DNA of 64,000 nt from Cloeon dipterum (taxonomy: Eukaryota; Arthropoda; Insecta; Ephemeroptera; Baetidae), in NCBI RefSeq assembly GCF_949628265.1, contig NC_088788.1, positions 23,546,335-23,610,334 of the forward strand, read 5' to 3'. The notes beneath the pieces were generated by a model. That model had not been told where the DNA came from and ran no database searches. It was given only the letters and a program-made list of their open reading frames with translations. Below, piece by piece: positions 36,201 to 49,600 of this stretch. A program made the position numbers and the translations under genes. The stretch's first letter is position 1; each line of letters opens with the position of its first letter.

Positions 36201-39200
36201 CAATAGAAATCATGGTAAAAATATCAATACGTGTTCAAATTCAAGTGCGAGTGTTCAAAATCTGAAGCAAATCAGTACCAAAAAAAACATTGTAACTTTT
36301 TTTTGCTCTTTTTATCCCTGTCCGAGGACCGGAGGACCGGGAAGGGCGCGCACTGCACTAGCACGAATGCTGAAACCCGGGTCCCAATAACACCGCGAAC
36401 GGATAACATGGGCGCACCAGGCCACATAGGGACCCAGCCCACTCAAGGGCCACTTGCCTCCGCACCGAGGACTGCATTGAAACGCTAGACATTTGTCCCG
36501 TGAAGCCAAATCACGCATGCTGGAAAGGTGCAAACCAGCAAGTAGCGAGTCGGCGCCGGTGTGCCTCCCAGCCCGTTGAGCAATTTTTGAGCATTTCGAG
36601 TCACTAAACTAACCACTTTTTGCCATTTCCGACATTGGGTAGCCAGTATTAGATCTCCGAACTGCTCAAATACCTCTCATTGCTCTGACACTCCTGAGAG
36701 TGCCTTAACAATGCGAGCCAACGGGCTGGTTCATTCTCTTACCGTTCTCTCTTACCGTTTAAAAATTTATTTTTAGAATCCAATATCAACAACCCAATAT
36801 CTTTGAAAATGATTAGATTGCGGCAGTAAATTTCTTTAGATTGCGCTCGCCGAGTTCAACATATGAAATATCTCCAGCTGTATGCCATCGTAAATTTAGC
36901 GAAATTTATATCTGCACAAGAGAATGCTCGTTGGCATTCCAATCAAAAGAGCACGCACACATGCTACCTTGTTCTCGTGGTGCCACCTTTCCTTTTACAG
37001 TTCTCGTGTGTCAGCAAGGATTTAAGATTCCCCCGGTGCAATTATAAGTAATGATGCTTCCCTCCAGTTCCTGCATTCCAATACACGAGCATTGAAAATA
37101 TCGCATTACCATCAGAACTCTCAACACTCGCAGCCATTGCGTGACTCCCTTGAAATTGCCAATAAGTTTTCCCTAAAAACGCGCGCTAGACAGGCATCGA
37201 CTTATTTCTGTGGCTTTTGAGGTAATTTACGTTTTTCGGGCTAGTGGGATCGAAAAATCTTTCTTTCTTTTTGCTTTTACGCAAACGAAGTTGGAGAAAA
37301 AAGTTTTTGGCACCCTGGCACTGCACGCCAAAAAGCCACTCAGTCTAAATTACTTTTAAACGTGACTCCGGAAAGGAGTGCTAAGCTAATTACTGCAACT
37401 TTCCTGTGAGCTGACATGCGAGAGGGTGCGAAACGAAAGAAAAAGGACTGCAGATGAGTTATGAACATTTCAACGAAGGAGAAAACCGGCGTCTTCTAAA
37501 AAGGCGTTAAAAGCTCCAATATTTTTTATTTGATTTGCTGATATAATCTCTTTTGAAGCCTCGCAGGCAGCCGAGAAGAGGGAAAAGCGAGGACAGGATG
37601 CTGTCGGCGAGAAACAAATATCATATTCGGGCGCTGCACTACTTTCTATTTTTAAATCTGGTGTGCATGCAGCTTCCCCAAGCTGCCTGTAGCTTCAGCA
37701 GCCACCCCTGCTCCGGCCAACCCTTGGCTGACTCAATTTATGGGAGCAGGCGAGCGATGGACGATGTTTTCCGGCCCTACTTCACAGTGCACACCGCTGC
37801 GAAAAGCATGCCAAATCTCGAAATTTAATGGCAGCACCGCCCTGAAACGCACGTTATCTCCAGGGGGTGAGAGCCGGATTACGAACGATTTCGCTGTACA
37901 ACCTTTGCAAAGCGGAGGACAACGAGGCGCGGCCGCTTGAAGCCGGACCGATGCAGGGGTCGAATGACGATTACCGCATGCTTGCGGTGCCGATCGGCGG
38001 GGGAGCTATACACACTTCCCAAAAGCTGCATGTGATCGTAAATAAGTGTATGCAGGCCGCAGGTAAATTGATCAGTGGGGTAAAAATAGCTCTGGTGTGG
38101 CAATAAACAGAATGAGCAGGATGCAGCTCAGCTTGACAGCGCTGGGGTAAACATTTCAGATTGGTCTTGAATATGGTCATTTTTCCAATACGGGTCAAAC
38201 TTTGTGAATGTAGCGAATGTGACTCCAGGGAGATTTTGGTCGCAAAATCTTTTAAATGATAAGCTTGACGTGTAAGTTATTATAAGGGTGGTAAGGTTGA
38301 AGGTTTAGGCTATGCAGAATTAACCGCTTTGTAAAATTAACAGTGTTCCAGGATATCCGATTTAATTTTTCTTGGTGATAATTGACAAGAATATGTAACC
38401 GTGATTATTATCAAATGCGAAGCAAAATGAAATTTAAAAAAAAGGAATTAAAAAACTAGTAGCAAATAGCCAAAATTCACTGGTATTAAAGAGTGTGCTA
38501 CAATAAAAACAAGTAACGTTCACAGAAGTCAATTTTAGTTTAAATTGTCAAGGCTATAGGCTCCAATGCAATGAGCTAAAGCTATGAATGGCCTAATGCA
38601 TATCGCAACTCATGTTGCTCGCAATCAGCGTTTAAGACGTTCAAAATTACTTGTTATCTATCTTTAAAGAAAAAGCAGTTGATATGTCAGAACAGAAATT
38701 GATAAAATATTATATTTATGATTAAATATTATCACACACATAATCATAGTTCAAGAACTTCCTCAGCATACCAAAATTTTCGGAAGATGAGGACAGTTGT
38801 AACGCTTTTGAATTAAATAGCTAAAAACCCTAAAACGAATAGAATCAAGCTGATACGGGAACTGAAGAGCGCTTAAAAACTTTGGCAAGATCACGTAGAG
38901 ATTGCAAGATTTAAAATGCAAATAACCCTAAGTGCTAACTGGCTCGTAAAGCAGCTGTCAAAATAAATCGGTGCCTCGATTTGCGTAGCTTCGCAGCCGC
39001 AGCAGGTCCCCCGGCAGCATGAAACACGTGTTAGAGCCACTGTGATTCGCTTTGTGCAAAAAAAAAAAACACGCGAACGGCACAAGCAGTAGTGGAGTGT
39101 AAACAGATCCGCGGAGCTGAGAACTCTAGCACTGAGAAAAACACGAGTAGTGGTATTAGCATCTGACAGCCACGTGGGGTAGCACGAGGCACTTCTGCGG

Positions 39201-40681
39201 CATTTCTTTCTGAAAATCCTCGTCGTCAACGACAAAGTTGTGGGGAATTTTTTTACTTAGAATCAGTTAATCTGCAATAAGACTTTCGAGGAAGATTTCA
39301 TAGATGAAACATAAAAAACCCTGACTAGTCCTCGGTACTTGACAGTAGTGCAGATAATGCTGCAGCCTCATATTTAATGACAAGAGTATGATAATAATAA
39401 ATTATGTACATAAAGTCTCATTAATTTTTTTAAATGCTACTGAGATTAAAATGTAATTTAAGTTCGTTAACTTTATAACTAGCCGCTATATTTCAATATA
39501 TTAAGTTTTTTGGAAAAAAATCTAAATATTATTCGCTCATCACGTAATATACAGCTGCAGCATTTGGTCGAAACTAAAAATTATATAGTCAAGGAATAAA
39601 AATACGGTCGTTTGTATCACGGAAAAGTTCATTTTTTATTTCATCGATGATATGGAGCAGCCCATTTTTTTCATCATGTTTCATTTCTAATCTGTTTTGC
39701 AGGATAAAAAACGATAAAAAGGCTTATCTGCCAGTCTATAGGGTCAGTTATAAAAGCTAGTTGCATTACGTGACCTTCTTACCTCGGAAGTGTGAAAGAA
39801 GCTAGCACGTGGACAATAATGGCTTATTGTCACTTTGTAATGCTAATTCAAACAGCTCACAAAACGAGGTGCAGATTTAGAGGTCTATATTTCATGTTTA
39901 AATATAACTTTTCAACCTATCTCTCTCATTAATTTGACTAGAGAAATATTGAATGACTACATTAATTTTAATTTAAGTCTGCACGTGAATTGCTTGTGCA
40001 AAACCCGAGAATTGACAATTATTAAATCATTTTACAGTCTCTCTGATTTAGAATAGACAAACCTGCTTTTAAACCTACAAGTATATATAAATAAAAAACA
40101 ATTATATTTTCCGAAAGCTATAGAAAAGATGTCCTGGGCCTTGGCACTCCTATCACTCACTCAATACTAGAATCAGCGCTTCGTATGTTTTTCTTTTTTT
40201 ATCATCTCGTTAAAAACAAAAATCAAAATGATGTTCTAGTGGCATTTCAAAAATGTTCAAAAATCACTGCACAAGAAAAGAATGGAAAATTTATTAAAAC
40301 CGAATATATCCGCCCGAGTCCAATCATCATTTTCAACAGAAATCACAGCCAGTACTCATTTCATTCCCCTCGGAGCCAATTTTCTACCCCTAGCAATCAA
40401 GAGGACGAAACGAAGCGCGTCGACAACGAGCTATGGCGTCTAATTGCGCGCTGTCCTTATTAGGAAAGAACGTGCCCTCTCGCGACATGGCGCACTTGTT
40501 GTGACAGCCTCAGAAAAAGAGGAAGAAAGAAATTAGAAAACGTCACACTCACCTCGAGGTACGCCTCGTTGTAAGGGTTGAAGGTGGAATTGACCTTGCG
40601 CAGGAGGATGTTGATGTGCGGCAGTCGGTGCAGGAACTCGGCCACGGGGGTGGGGCTGTAGCGGGCCGGAGGCTCCTCCAT
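27275..40681 (-). CDS. TTYH: Tweety homologue (TTYH) anion-channel family membrane protein
   Basis: Plasma-membrane protein of the tweety family, described as Ca- or volume-linked chloride channels though their exact activity is debated. Ten coding exons: 40553-40681, 33137-33297, 32452-32563, 32089-32327, 31487-31582, 29313-29385, 28903-29258, 28519-28620, 28263-28454, 27275-27419. They sum to 1605 nt (534 residues). Five hydrophobic segments fall at about residues 45-67, 83-105, 214-238, 246-267 and 390-412, as in TTYH proteins. Long extracellular loops hold N-glycosylation sequons (NCS, NLT) and the conserved DFC and QCDR cysteines. The N-terminus PHINILLRKVNSTFNP is family-typical. The C-terminus reads NNGQYATLSKQCKTLESADFY. 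Without the last splice the frame instead stops at 28229. The first coding exon is preceded by an acceptor-like CTGATTAATACAG, so a 5' UTR exon probably lies upstream. Which vertebrate paralogue is closest is not resolved. Confidence 0.92.
27420..28262 (-). other. TTYH last intron, or retained alternative end
   Basis: On the minus strand the donor GTACGT follows AACGCT at 28263, and the acceptor TTTTTCTCAACAG precedes 27419. Splicing joins the flanking exons in phase (CT + A = Leu). If retained, translation ends after ten more codons at 28229. At 27533-27745 lies an open stretch with splice-like borders that fits no frame well. Confidence 0.7.
28776..28841. repeat. 20-bp direct repeat around a 12-bp palindrome
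   Basis: AAATTAAATTATGAAATGCT occurs at 28776-28795 and again at 28822-28841. The perfect palindrome TGATCATGATCA (28801-28812) lies between. It sits in a TTYH intron. The pattern could be a slippage duplication or a small regulatory module. Confidence 0.8.
29386..31486 (-). other. TTYH intron 5
   Basis: A 2.1-kb intron containing an AAT/ATA microsatellite at about 29937-29951 and a GC- and CpG-richer patch at about 31090-31400 with a TATA-like ATAAAAAG on the plus strand (31235-31242). No exon or mobile element was supported. Confidence 0.55.
34991..35579 (-). mobile_element. 5'-truncated non-LTR retrotransposon (LINE) with 14-bp target duplication
   Basis: The insert 35005-35565 is bracketed by exact copies of ATAATCCTATTTTA at 34991-35004 and 35566-35579. 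On the minus strand it is open from its truncated 5' edge for about 170 codons and stops near 35052. The peptide ends with a CX2CX8HX3C cluster (CQFC...HFLNC) typical of the region after the reverse transcriptase domain in Jockey/CR1-like LINEs. A short 3' UTR and a TAATAATAAAA-type tail follow at the left end. Only the C-terminal end of ORF2 remains, so it cannot move by itself. The frame is still uninterrupted, which suggests a young insertion. Confidence 0.88.
36300..36420 (-). mobile_element. SINE-like element, copy 1
   Basis: About 120 bp matching the reverse complement of 56139-56252 nearly base for base, with a 9-bp internal duplication (GAGGACCG repeated) absent from copy 2. Read on the minus strand it runs from GGTGCGCCCATGTTATCC to AGGGATAAAAAGAGC and ends in an A-run. 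No TSD was found. A TAGTGCAGTGCG stretch loosely resembles a Pol III A box. Confidence 0.75.
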
Positions 40682-43600
40682 GCTGTATTAATCAGCGCCC
40701 CGTCATAAATGACTCTGCTGAAACACAAAGGGTGCATAAAAAATGAATCCCTATGCAAGAATACATATATATTTAAATTCCACGTCTGTGAGTGTGTGTG
40801 TGAGCATGTATATACACAGTTTCGACTGGCGCGCGATGTTGTCGCAAATTGTATGGGGTGGGCGAAACAATGGGTGGGAATAAATATATACAGTGCAGCA
40901 CGGGGAGGCTTTCTGTTCTATGTATTTTTCAACTGTAGGTATATATATAAATAAACGTGTTTGGCTTTGTTGGAGGGCAAGTGCACGTCTGCAGCAGTCA
41001 CACCCGCCTGAGACAAAGGCCCGCCTCATTAAAAAGTAATTCACTGTGCCACTGGAAAAGTTTATTCGAGCATGTCGCTCACTGCTTTTGGAGACAATGT
41101 ATTCATTTCCACAGCTGTTCGTCCCGAAAAAGCAGGACCATTAACGGCACCGTTTGTATGTTTTTGCAGCACACGGAAAAGCTGGTCAGTCGGCAGTTTG
41201 CGGCCAAGTGTGTGTCTCTCTTTTGCACTCGACGAGAAAAGCGCGACCTCGCTGCAAAGGGTCCGTAAGCCGGCCAGGAAAAGTGGCGAGGAGTTAAAAT
41301 AAACGCCAGCGAAGGAGATTTTAGTATATGGCCCGGATTTAGCATATCAAAAAGCTGTGGGCCTTTTTATGCTCCACTCATTCAGAGCAGCCTGAGGGTC
41401 GCGTGTTATTGCTACTGCTGCATTTCGCAGGAACAGGTAAAAGCCCGCAGGTCTGATGGCGAATACGACGACTTATTTCGAGAGCAAACATGCCCTTTTC
41501 CGCATGCAAATCGTTTTAATTTAGCTGCTTCTTTGCCAAATGATGATGAAAAGCTCAAGAGCTGTTTTGAATTTTATAATAAAATTAATGTCGCGAAAAG
41601 GGGGTTTGCAGCGTATATTTATAATTATTTTAACTGGAGAGAATGTTTAGCATGAAGCACAAATTTAGTAATTTAATGTTTTAATTTATTCTTGAAATAC
41701 TTGGACCCAACTATTAATTAGCAGTGTTCGGTCAAAGGACTTGAATTAAAAGCAAAGATTTCAAGTCAATATTATAAATATCTAATAAGAACTGTATTCA
41801 CATATCATTAAATATTAATTTGATATTAATCGTACACCTCTCTCACGAAATTGACGCTTAAGAGCTACAGGGTTCCTCTCACTGTCACTGTGCAGAAACA
41901 TTCATTCAACTGAGAGTTGAAGGAAAGCCGACGAAGCGTGTGGATTTTTCACGTGGCAAAGTAATATGACGCGCTGACGTGGTAAATACTTGTAGTTTGT
42001 TTGCAAATCATATCGCAATGTATGAGAACGATTTTTTCATCCAGTAAGACGACTCCTCTGCCCTGCAAATACATTGAACTTAGTACGTGCATGTGCTCGT
42101 ATGTTTTTGCGCTACAGAGCGAGTGCGGCACCAAAGTGAACTGTATAAAATATTTCCGTTTGGCAGAGAAGTACAGCAGTGAGCGTTCTCCGTGTAAAAA
42201 GCAAAGAGGACCGATTTGCTACGCTACTATGGCAAACTCGGTCTACAAACACAAAAGCTTACTATTATCATGTCAGAGGAAGAGAAAAAGAAAAGAGAAT
42301 GATGGACGTTTCTTTCTAGAGAGCTGGGGCTAACTGGCTCGCTTTCTGCTCTTCAGTTTTGGTTCCGCAGCTTCTCTGCCAGGGAAAGCAGAGCAAAGGG
42401 GCGCACGCAGAAGCACCAGCCTCCACACAGGGTTTTGTTTTTTTCTCTCACTCTCTTTGGAAATAGAAATGAGTGGTGAAAATGAACACCCACTCGAGAA
42501 AATGGCGTGAGGGTGGCAAGCTCGGCTGATTGGAAATCGGCTCTGAATGTAACTTCGCTTTCTATTCTTCTATTCTGTGTTCAGATCTTGCCAGTGGCTT
42601 TCAAGGTGAAAATTGGTCATGAGAAAATTGGGAAGTCTCATTAAATGAAAACGGGAAATGAAGATTTCATAGGAATGATTTGGTGCACAATGAAGATCGC
42701 AGATTAAAAAATATGTGTGCCATCAACCAACCTGTATTTTTGTACGTTTCCGAAATTCACATTAAATTTTTTATTTTGGTTCTAGACATGAACAGAAAAT
42801 AAAATGTGAACTGAGATTGTTTCATTTAAAAATGAAGATATGCAAAATTTGCTATGATAACTAACAGAGACATAAAATAACAAAGATTAAATTTTCCATT
42901 GAGACTGAGGGTGAAGGAGCAAAAATTTAATTTAAAGATAAATTTTGAGACGATGACTAACTATTTAGTCTCCTGTGTTTTATATATTCTCTCATCTTTG
43001 ATGGCATTCGAGACAAAACTGGAATTCAGCAAACTTAAAAACTTCAACTAGTCAGTTAACATGCAAATCATAGAATGTATTATTCCGCTGGACTAGAATG
43101 GCAAGTTGATCCTAGAATCCCAGCAGTACTCGTAAATCCGTAGGCATCAGTAAAAAAGTGGCACTCGAGGCAAACGAGGGGCAAAAAGCAAAAAAGGGGC
43201 TCAAGAAATGCTCAAAGACAAAAAGTGGAGCAGCAGATGCGTACACACGCAGTCTGCCCACGCAGGCAGGGCAATAATTATTCCATTACGAGCAGCCAGT
43301 GTCATGACAAGAGATGTTGTTAGGGTCTCTAGCTTGCACCCAACCGGCGGCTCGGTTTAGTCGAATGCAAGGCGTGGCTGCGGCACTGGCTGCTCACTCT
43401 ATCGATCCATCCGCCGGGGCTCGAGCACATGGCGGTGAATCTGTGGGGACTCGCCGCGCGCGCGGTACGCGGCGGAGAAATTGCCGGCCGGGAGACCCAC
43501 GGAGGAAGCATCAATCAGCACACATGCACACCACTCGCGCTCCAAATCGTATAATCGCCCTGTGCCGACGGAATAATGAATGGAAAGAAAAGGAGTCGCT

Positions 43601-46600
43601 CGCCAGATTGGCTTTTGTGCACTATATGCACGGGCGGTGGCGGAATTTCATTAAACTAATGCCGAACGGCTGAGCCGAGAAGTTTTTAACTGGCAGCAAG
43701 CCGACTGCAGGGCGAATAAAAAATTTGATTAGTTCCCAGCAGCTCCCCTTGCCTTGTTTTTGTTATTGATCTTAAGCTGCTTTTAAAACGGCGAACAAGG
43801 TTAAAGTGGGGAGCTGGTGTTAATGTAAGGCACCAGAACACGAACACATAAAATTTGTTGACTTTTTTGTGCAATTAGCTTGTTTACGGTCGTAAACTGT
43901 AGGCGGTTTTTCAGTTTGCTTTATTAATGAAGGGTCGCAGGATCGCAGTGAATTTCCATTAATCGCTTCTCTATTATACAGCAACTGTTATCGCATTTCG
44001 CAACAAAACTAATTCCGATTCTGGGGAGAGCAAAAACAATTTTTTTTATCAATTTTTAAGGATTTATCAGATTAAAATTATTTTATTGATTAAAACAGTA
44101 ATTTTCAGTTTGTGTTGTGCTCGATTTTAATTCAACGTAAACTTGAATTTTCGTAGCTCGTAGAGAATTTTATAACTTTCAATCGTAGCAATTGGTCAAT
44201 TACTCATACGCGCACGATAATGGGCTTCTAACTTTGTATTGCAACTTTGGCTGTTAGCTCAAGAGTTTGGCAAATTCGTGCTCATGAATTTCAATATAAA
44301 TCTGCTTCAAAGTTCGAGCATTAACAGCGAGTTTATGAAAATCGAAAAGTTTGCTGCCCGGCCGTGGTTAGCTTACAAGTACAATGAACGTGCCGCAGTT
44401 AAGGTAAAAGTGACTTGAGCACGTTGTAAAGACGACGTGCACCGTGCACTACAAAGACGTTATTGTGAACTTAAAAGGGTTCGTGGCGGAAAATTTATTT
44501 CAAACGCCCCGTCTGCACGCTGTCACCCATCGGAATTGAAATCATTGTGTGGATGACGTCGCGTGAAACTGACAGCTGGCGGCAAACGAGTAAAAAAATG
44601 CATTGCGGGTGGCAATCATCGAGCTAAAATGTTGAGCCCAGCTGGAAAATTTTAACGCTTTGAATGCTAAGCCAATAAAATAGTTGTTGCCGAATAATGA
44701 GATTGCGGAATTTTCGAAGGCAGTTTCTATGGCGACATTCTTTGAAAACGTCGGAGCTGAGGTAAATTAGAAAAGATTGCAAGTGAAAAATCTATTTGAA
44801 TAGATATATTTTACCCAAAGAATTTTAATGACTAATAAAGAGCTGTCAAAGTCAGTCTAAAATGTTAAAAGAAAACTTTTCAAAACTAAATACGCAGAAG
44901 CTTCGACATCAACTGACAACGTCTCCAAGCGCATAAATACGGAACAAAACCGGTCTTCATCTTTTGGATTTTTTTGCTAAGCAAGGCGGTATTTTTGCAA
45001 ACTCTAGTTTCTTTTTCGCTTCCGAGCGTTCTAAAATAAAATGGGGATAGCTGCTGACAGGCCCAGGAATTCGATTAAATAAGTTCAAATTCACCGTCCC
45101 TTTCGCCAGTGCTATTTTGAGCAGGCTTTCAGATTCTGCAAAAGCGCGATGATTCACAAAAGAAACCACTTTGTTTGAAGGAAAACAAACGCGAGATCAC
45201 GTCATCAGCACAAGTGTGCAGTAGCAACAATGCCGAGTCTGATTCGTAATATGCATCGAGAGGCATCTGCTTCGGTTTCAAATGGCGGGCACAATCCACG
45301 TCGAGCCAAAAAGCACTAACTATACGTGCACTGCGCTCAATACCCAGGCCTTTTATTTATACGATGAACTCATTCGATTACGACCCCTGCTTGTTGTTTG
45401 GAGTTGTTCAATATGGCAGCAGACCGAGTGGAGCAAGAAGTGTCCGTGCATTATCCACCGGGTAGGATGGTGGCAGTAAATAATACTATGTAACAACCCG
45501 TTGCCCAGTGAGCGAACAAGATAAAGATTTAGAGGAATTAGAAATGAAAAAAATGGAATCAAATTGACGCAAGAGAGTTGCACAGTTGCGTTTTGCGATT
45601 TAACTCACTCCCATAATAATGTCTGTCTCTTTGGGTAAAACTCGACAGCCAGAAACGTCAGCGATATAAAAATGGAGGTGCGATCGATCGGTCGCTCAGT
45701 AGCCAGACGGAATTTCATTCGAGTGTCAACAAAAGCTGACGGAGCTAAAGACGGAGCTAAAACACCGGGCCTGCTGCCGAGAGAGCATTCAAACTGGTGC
45801 GACTTATTTCGCCCTTTCACTGGGAATGCGGTGTGTGGGTGTCAGCTCGAGATATTCGGCCGCCAGCCCGCACAGATTCAATCAGGACGAGCTGCTTTCA
45901 TCAATTCCGGGCATTCAACAGCGTTTGATCCACCAACGGAATTAATACATAGGGCGTAATTACCGAGTGCCAGCGTGCTATCTGCAAACGCCGATATTTT
46001 CAATATCCGTCGGATATGCGGGAGGATAAAAAATAGTGACTCAAAGGATTTGCTCGCTGCTGATGCGATCCGTGCTGAGTTTTCTTTGCGCACGGTAATG
46101 GCACAAGCGAGGCCGGAAGACTCGTCGATCGCGGAGCAGAGAGAGATGGGTTGCCCCGGTGCAGAAAGAAATTCGGTCGGTTTGATCCGAATAAGGGGCG
46201 ATGCGAAGGCGAGTCTTCCGTTTAATATCTTACGAGAGAGGCAGATAAAAGAGCAGTAAAGCTGGCTGCTTGCCCTCTGCAGTAGATGGGGCATCACTCT
46301 CGTAAAAAACTATAAAAGCTCCGTGTTTTCTAGTATTCTGTCTGCTTTTCGCTGAATATACTGCTGATGGACAGTAGACTGGGTTGTTGCAAAGCTAATC
46401 TCCGCTGTTTCTTACTCCAGTAGTTCACTTTGAGACAGGTTTAGTCAGAAGAAAAATCACTTTCGTCACCAGCAGAGTAATTTGAAGCAAAATTGAAAAC
46501 TAACAAAGCTTACGCAAGGAGTATCTTTCCTAACAAGTAAGTGCGACTTAATTCTACATCATATTTCGACTAATCCACCTAAAATATATAGTTTCCGACT

Positions 46601-49600
46601 GGTTCGATAAAAATGGTCAAACATTGCAACATAAAATTTTACAGGTAGGATCAATATTTGACTGCTATGAACCACTGGCACTGACCTAGCTTGTTTTATC
46701 ATCCGAGTTTTTATAGCCTACAATCTGGATCCAGGCATAAAAAGTGGATGTTGAAAATAAATAGCTCTCTGGTGGGGCAGGAGTTGTACGAAATTAAATA
46801 TGCACACTTCTAGAACGGCCTTCGGACGGGTTGCATGAGTGCGCTGAACCACTTTTCCAACTAACATCAATTCAGATGAAGAGACCCTCCCATCTGGGCC
46901 TTTCATTCATCAAACAACATAATATATATACTCTACTGCGCCAATCAACCGCAAGAGCCGCGTCGTTCTTGCACTGCAAGGCAAACTTTCTTTGAAGTTG
47001 CAAATTAATAACCGATTCTAATGAAGCGCGAACTTTGCAGCCATAGATCACCAGCACAAGCGAAACACGAGGCCAGTAGTCACCGCAGCAATCCACCCCC
47101 GACGGCAGTGGGAAAAACCACCCTTAAACGTTCACCTGCCGGCGCGAGGACAAAAACGTGCCGCGCTGAAAGCAGCGTTTTTCATCCAACTCGGCGCATT
47201 AATTGGCTGCTGTGCTGTATCAGCAGAGAGTGATGAACACGAAACAACAGCCGCGTGCACCGCACCGGCCCATCCATATGAATAATAGAGCAGATGGCAC
47301 CGTCGGCGCCCTGCCGCTGCCGCCCGCCCACCGCTTGATGCGACTTTTAGCGGCACTTAGCACTCGAACGGCGACGATAAGGTTTCCCTGTTCAGCTTTT
47401 TGCGCACTTGTTTATACATTCATTATTGGCGTGGCGGCAACCACCTAGGCTGGGCGAACTCTCGACGCCCGCATCTGCAGCTTCAAAGCGCAGCTTTCTG
47501 GGGTCCGCGCGCGAATTAGGCGGGCCTGCTGCTTCTTGTTAGTTTGTTTGCCCAAGTGATTACTTCGCCAGCTCGCTCGACTATTTGAGTTGGAAATGAA
47601 CAACAACAGCAACGTGATTATGGCTGGGTCGCGAAACGCACACGTAGCGCCCAACAACTTCATCGAAACACTTCTTCACGCATACCACTCGCGTAAAATT
47701 GGAACTGGTCCAATTTCGTTCATTGAGAGCTAGCTTCAATGGTACCATTGATCGTAATCACTTGAAGCAAAAGTGTTTAACATTTTATTTACAAATTACA
47801 TCCTAACTATAAGATGGAAAATAACATTATAATTCATTAGCCGCTCGAGTCAGCAATTCAGCAGGTTTAGTCGAATGAAATCGGTTTAACGACATCCGCG
47901 ATTAGTTGGTTAATTGAATGCATCAATCAGCAGTAGTCTGTTTCATTAGCATGGCATTCAGATAGAGATCGTACGGCGTGATTAGCGTCACGAGACGTAC
48001 AAGGAGCGACGCAGATTTCAGCGATTCCGTGACCCAATTGACACTTACGACGGGCTTGCAGCCTTCGACGGTGCTGCATGCAGCCAAATTACAAAGAGAG
48101 CAATCGCGAATCACGCATATCGGGTATATAAAAGAGCAAAGCGTCGTTTGGATACAGCCTAAGTATCACATAAAGCTCAGATCATTTTCCGCGTCTGCGA
48201 ACCCTATCCGCGACGAGCATCTCTCAATAATAAAATTCTTGCTCGCCGCCGGTCGGCGGCTCGCTGACCCGATGCTGGAATATATGAAAGTTCAAAGTAA
48301 TAACTCGTATCTGGCGCGGCCAACCGGTGCTATATCGGGCAAATCGATTGCTTCGACCAAAGAGGACACGAAAAACTTCAGTCGCGCTCAACACCATACC
48401 CATATGCATTGAGAATTTGTGAAACACAAGCATTGGTTACATGCGCATGTAAAAACAATAAGTTCCTTTAAAAAACGGTTTAATATTAAACTTTAGAGAA
48501 AAATCTGTATTATATCAAGCAATGAATCACGTCACTTTTGCGTCGTATTTCTGTTATCAGTTGCTGCAAATCCCACATGTTTCTTTTAGGAGAGTGCAAG
48601 AGTGATGCTAAATTTCGTAGCAGAAAGATCGTAAAGGCCCAGGTGTTCGCTTGCGAACAGTGACCGAGGGGTGCGTGCTGCGCTGAGGGAGTCATATCAG
48701 CTTAAATGGAATTATTACACAGGCTGCGAGCGTCAAATTTAAAGCGAGGGTCCGTCGAATGAGCCAACAAGCGGGCGAGCAGTCGCATAAACACACGAGG
48801 CCCCAAATTACGGCTAATAAAGCAGGCTGTTTGTAAATCATGTCGGCTGCGACGATGATTGTTTTTGCGTGCGTTGCGTTAGGAAGCAGGCAGGCCGCCA
48901 TCCATTTCTCGCGCGCTCCATTGAACAATTACGCCGGCACAGATGAAAGACTAGTTTTTGGCCAAATTTTTCCTCTCTGTTGTAATTGGCTTTTCAGCCC
49001 ACTTTCGTCCGGAATTTTATTCGTTTTGACGCGTATTATGAATTGAAGCGAAAAAACAGAGTAGCGCTCATTTGGCAAACGACTCTACAAGTGCTGCTGA
49101 CGCACTTCTCGCGATTTCAGCACTTTTTGTAATTCGCGTGCGCACTACACAACGTATCGCATTTCAACTCATTGAATACTTTGTAGCGTCGCGTGCCTCG
49201 GGGTAAGCTTGCAAAGATCTGCTGGCAGAACGGAGTGCTCAGCAACAACCAAGATTTTCAAGGGTGGAAAATGTACTTCGCATTTTGCTAACTTTGCGCA
49301 AAAAACAAAAAGTTTTCCTTGGCTAAAGATTCCACTTAAACCTGAATTTTGTGCGATTAAGTGCGTGTCAAGGGAAAATTCTCTATAACTTGTGATGGAG
49401 AATCCGAACAGCGTTTATAAAAGATTGTTGGAATATTCAATTTGAGACCTCAAATGCAAGAATTTATATACCGACTGGGTTTCTCTTGTTTCAAGTACAG
49501 TACAACTTAAATAAATGTTTGCAATCTTAACATGAATTATTATGACTCCCTACTATCGAAACACCAGTTTATCCGTGTTAGGCCGTTTTAAAAGAGAGTA

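Larger units (their letters stand above)
33298..40552 (-). other. TTYH intron 1
   Basis: A 7.25-kb intron splitting the N-terminal cytosolic/extracellular exon from the first membrane exon. It contains a LINE fragment (35005-35565), a SINE-like copy (36300-36420), a GC-rich patch near 34400-34700 with CGACGACGACGTCG, and AT-rich DNA from 38200 to 40100. A plus-strand frame from the ATG at about 37598 encodes a leader-like hydrophobic stretch but has no other support. Long introns near the 5' end commonly hold enhancers; that is inference. Confidence 0.6.

Noticed and set aside
37598-37828. Plus-strand ORF with a signal-peptide-like stretch inside TTYH intron 1
   Set aside because: Single short frame with no homology, no splice partner and no promoter evidence.
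43314-43673. 119-codon Arg/Ala-rich plus-strand ORF
   Set aside because: Composition-driven frame in a GC-rich patch with an opposing frame; nothing recognised.
45878-46297. 139-codon minus-strand ORF overlapping a 94-codon plus-strand ORF
   Set aside because: Open on both strands, with no recognisable motif or start context.
48240-48265. GCCGCCGGTCGGCGGC palindrome as a miRNA or terminator
   Set aside because: Stem too short for a pre-miRNA, and intrinsic terminators do not apply in this nuclear genome.
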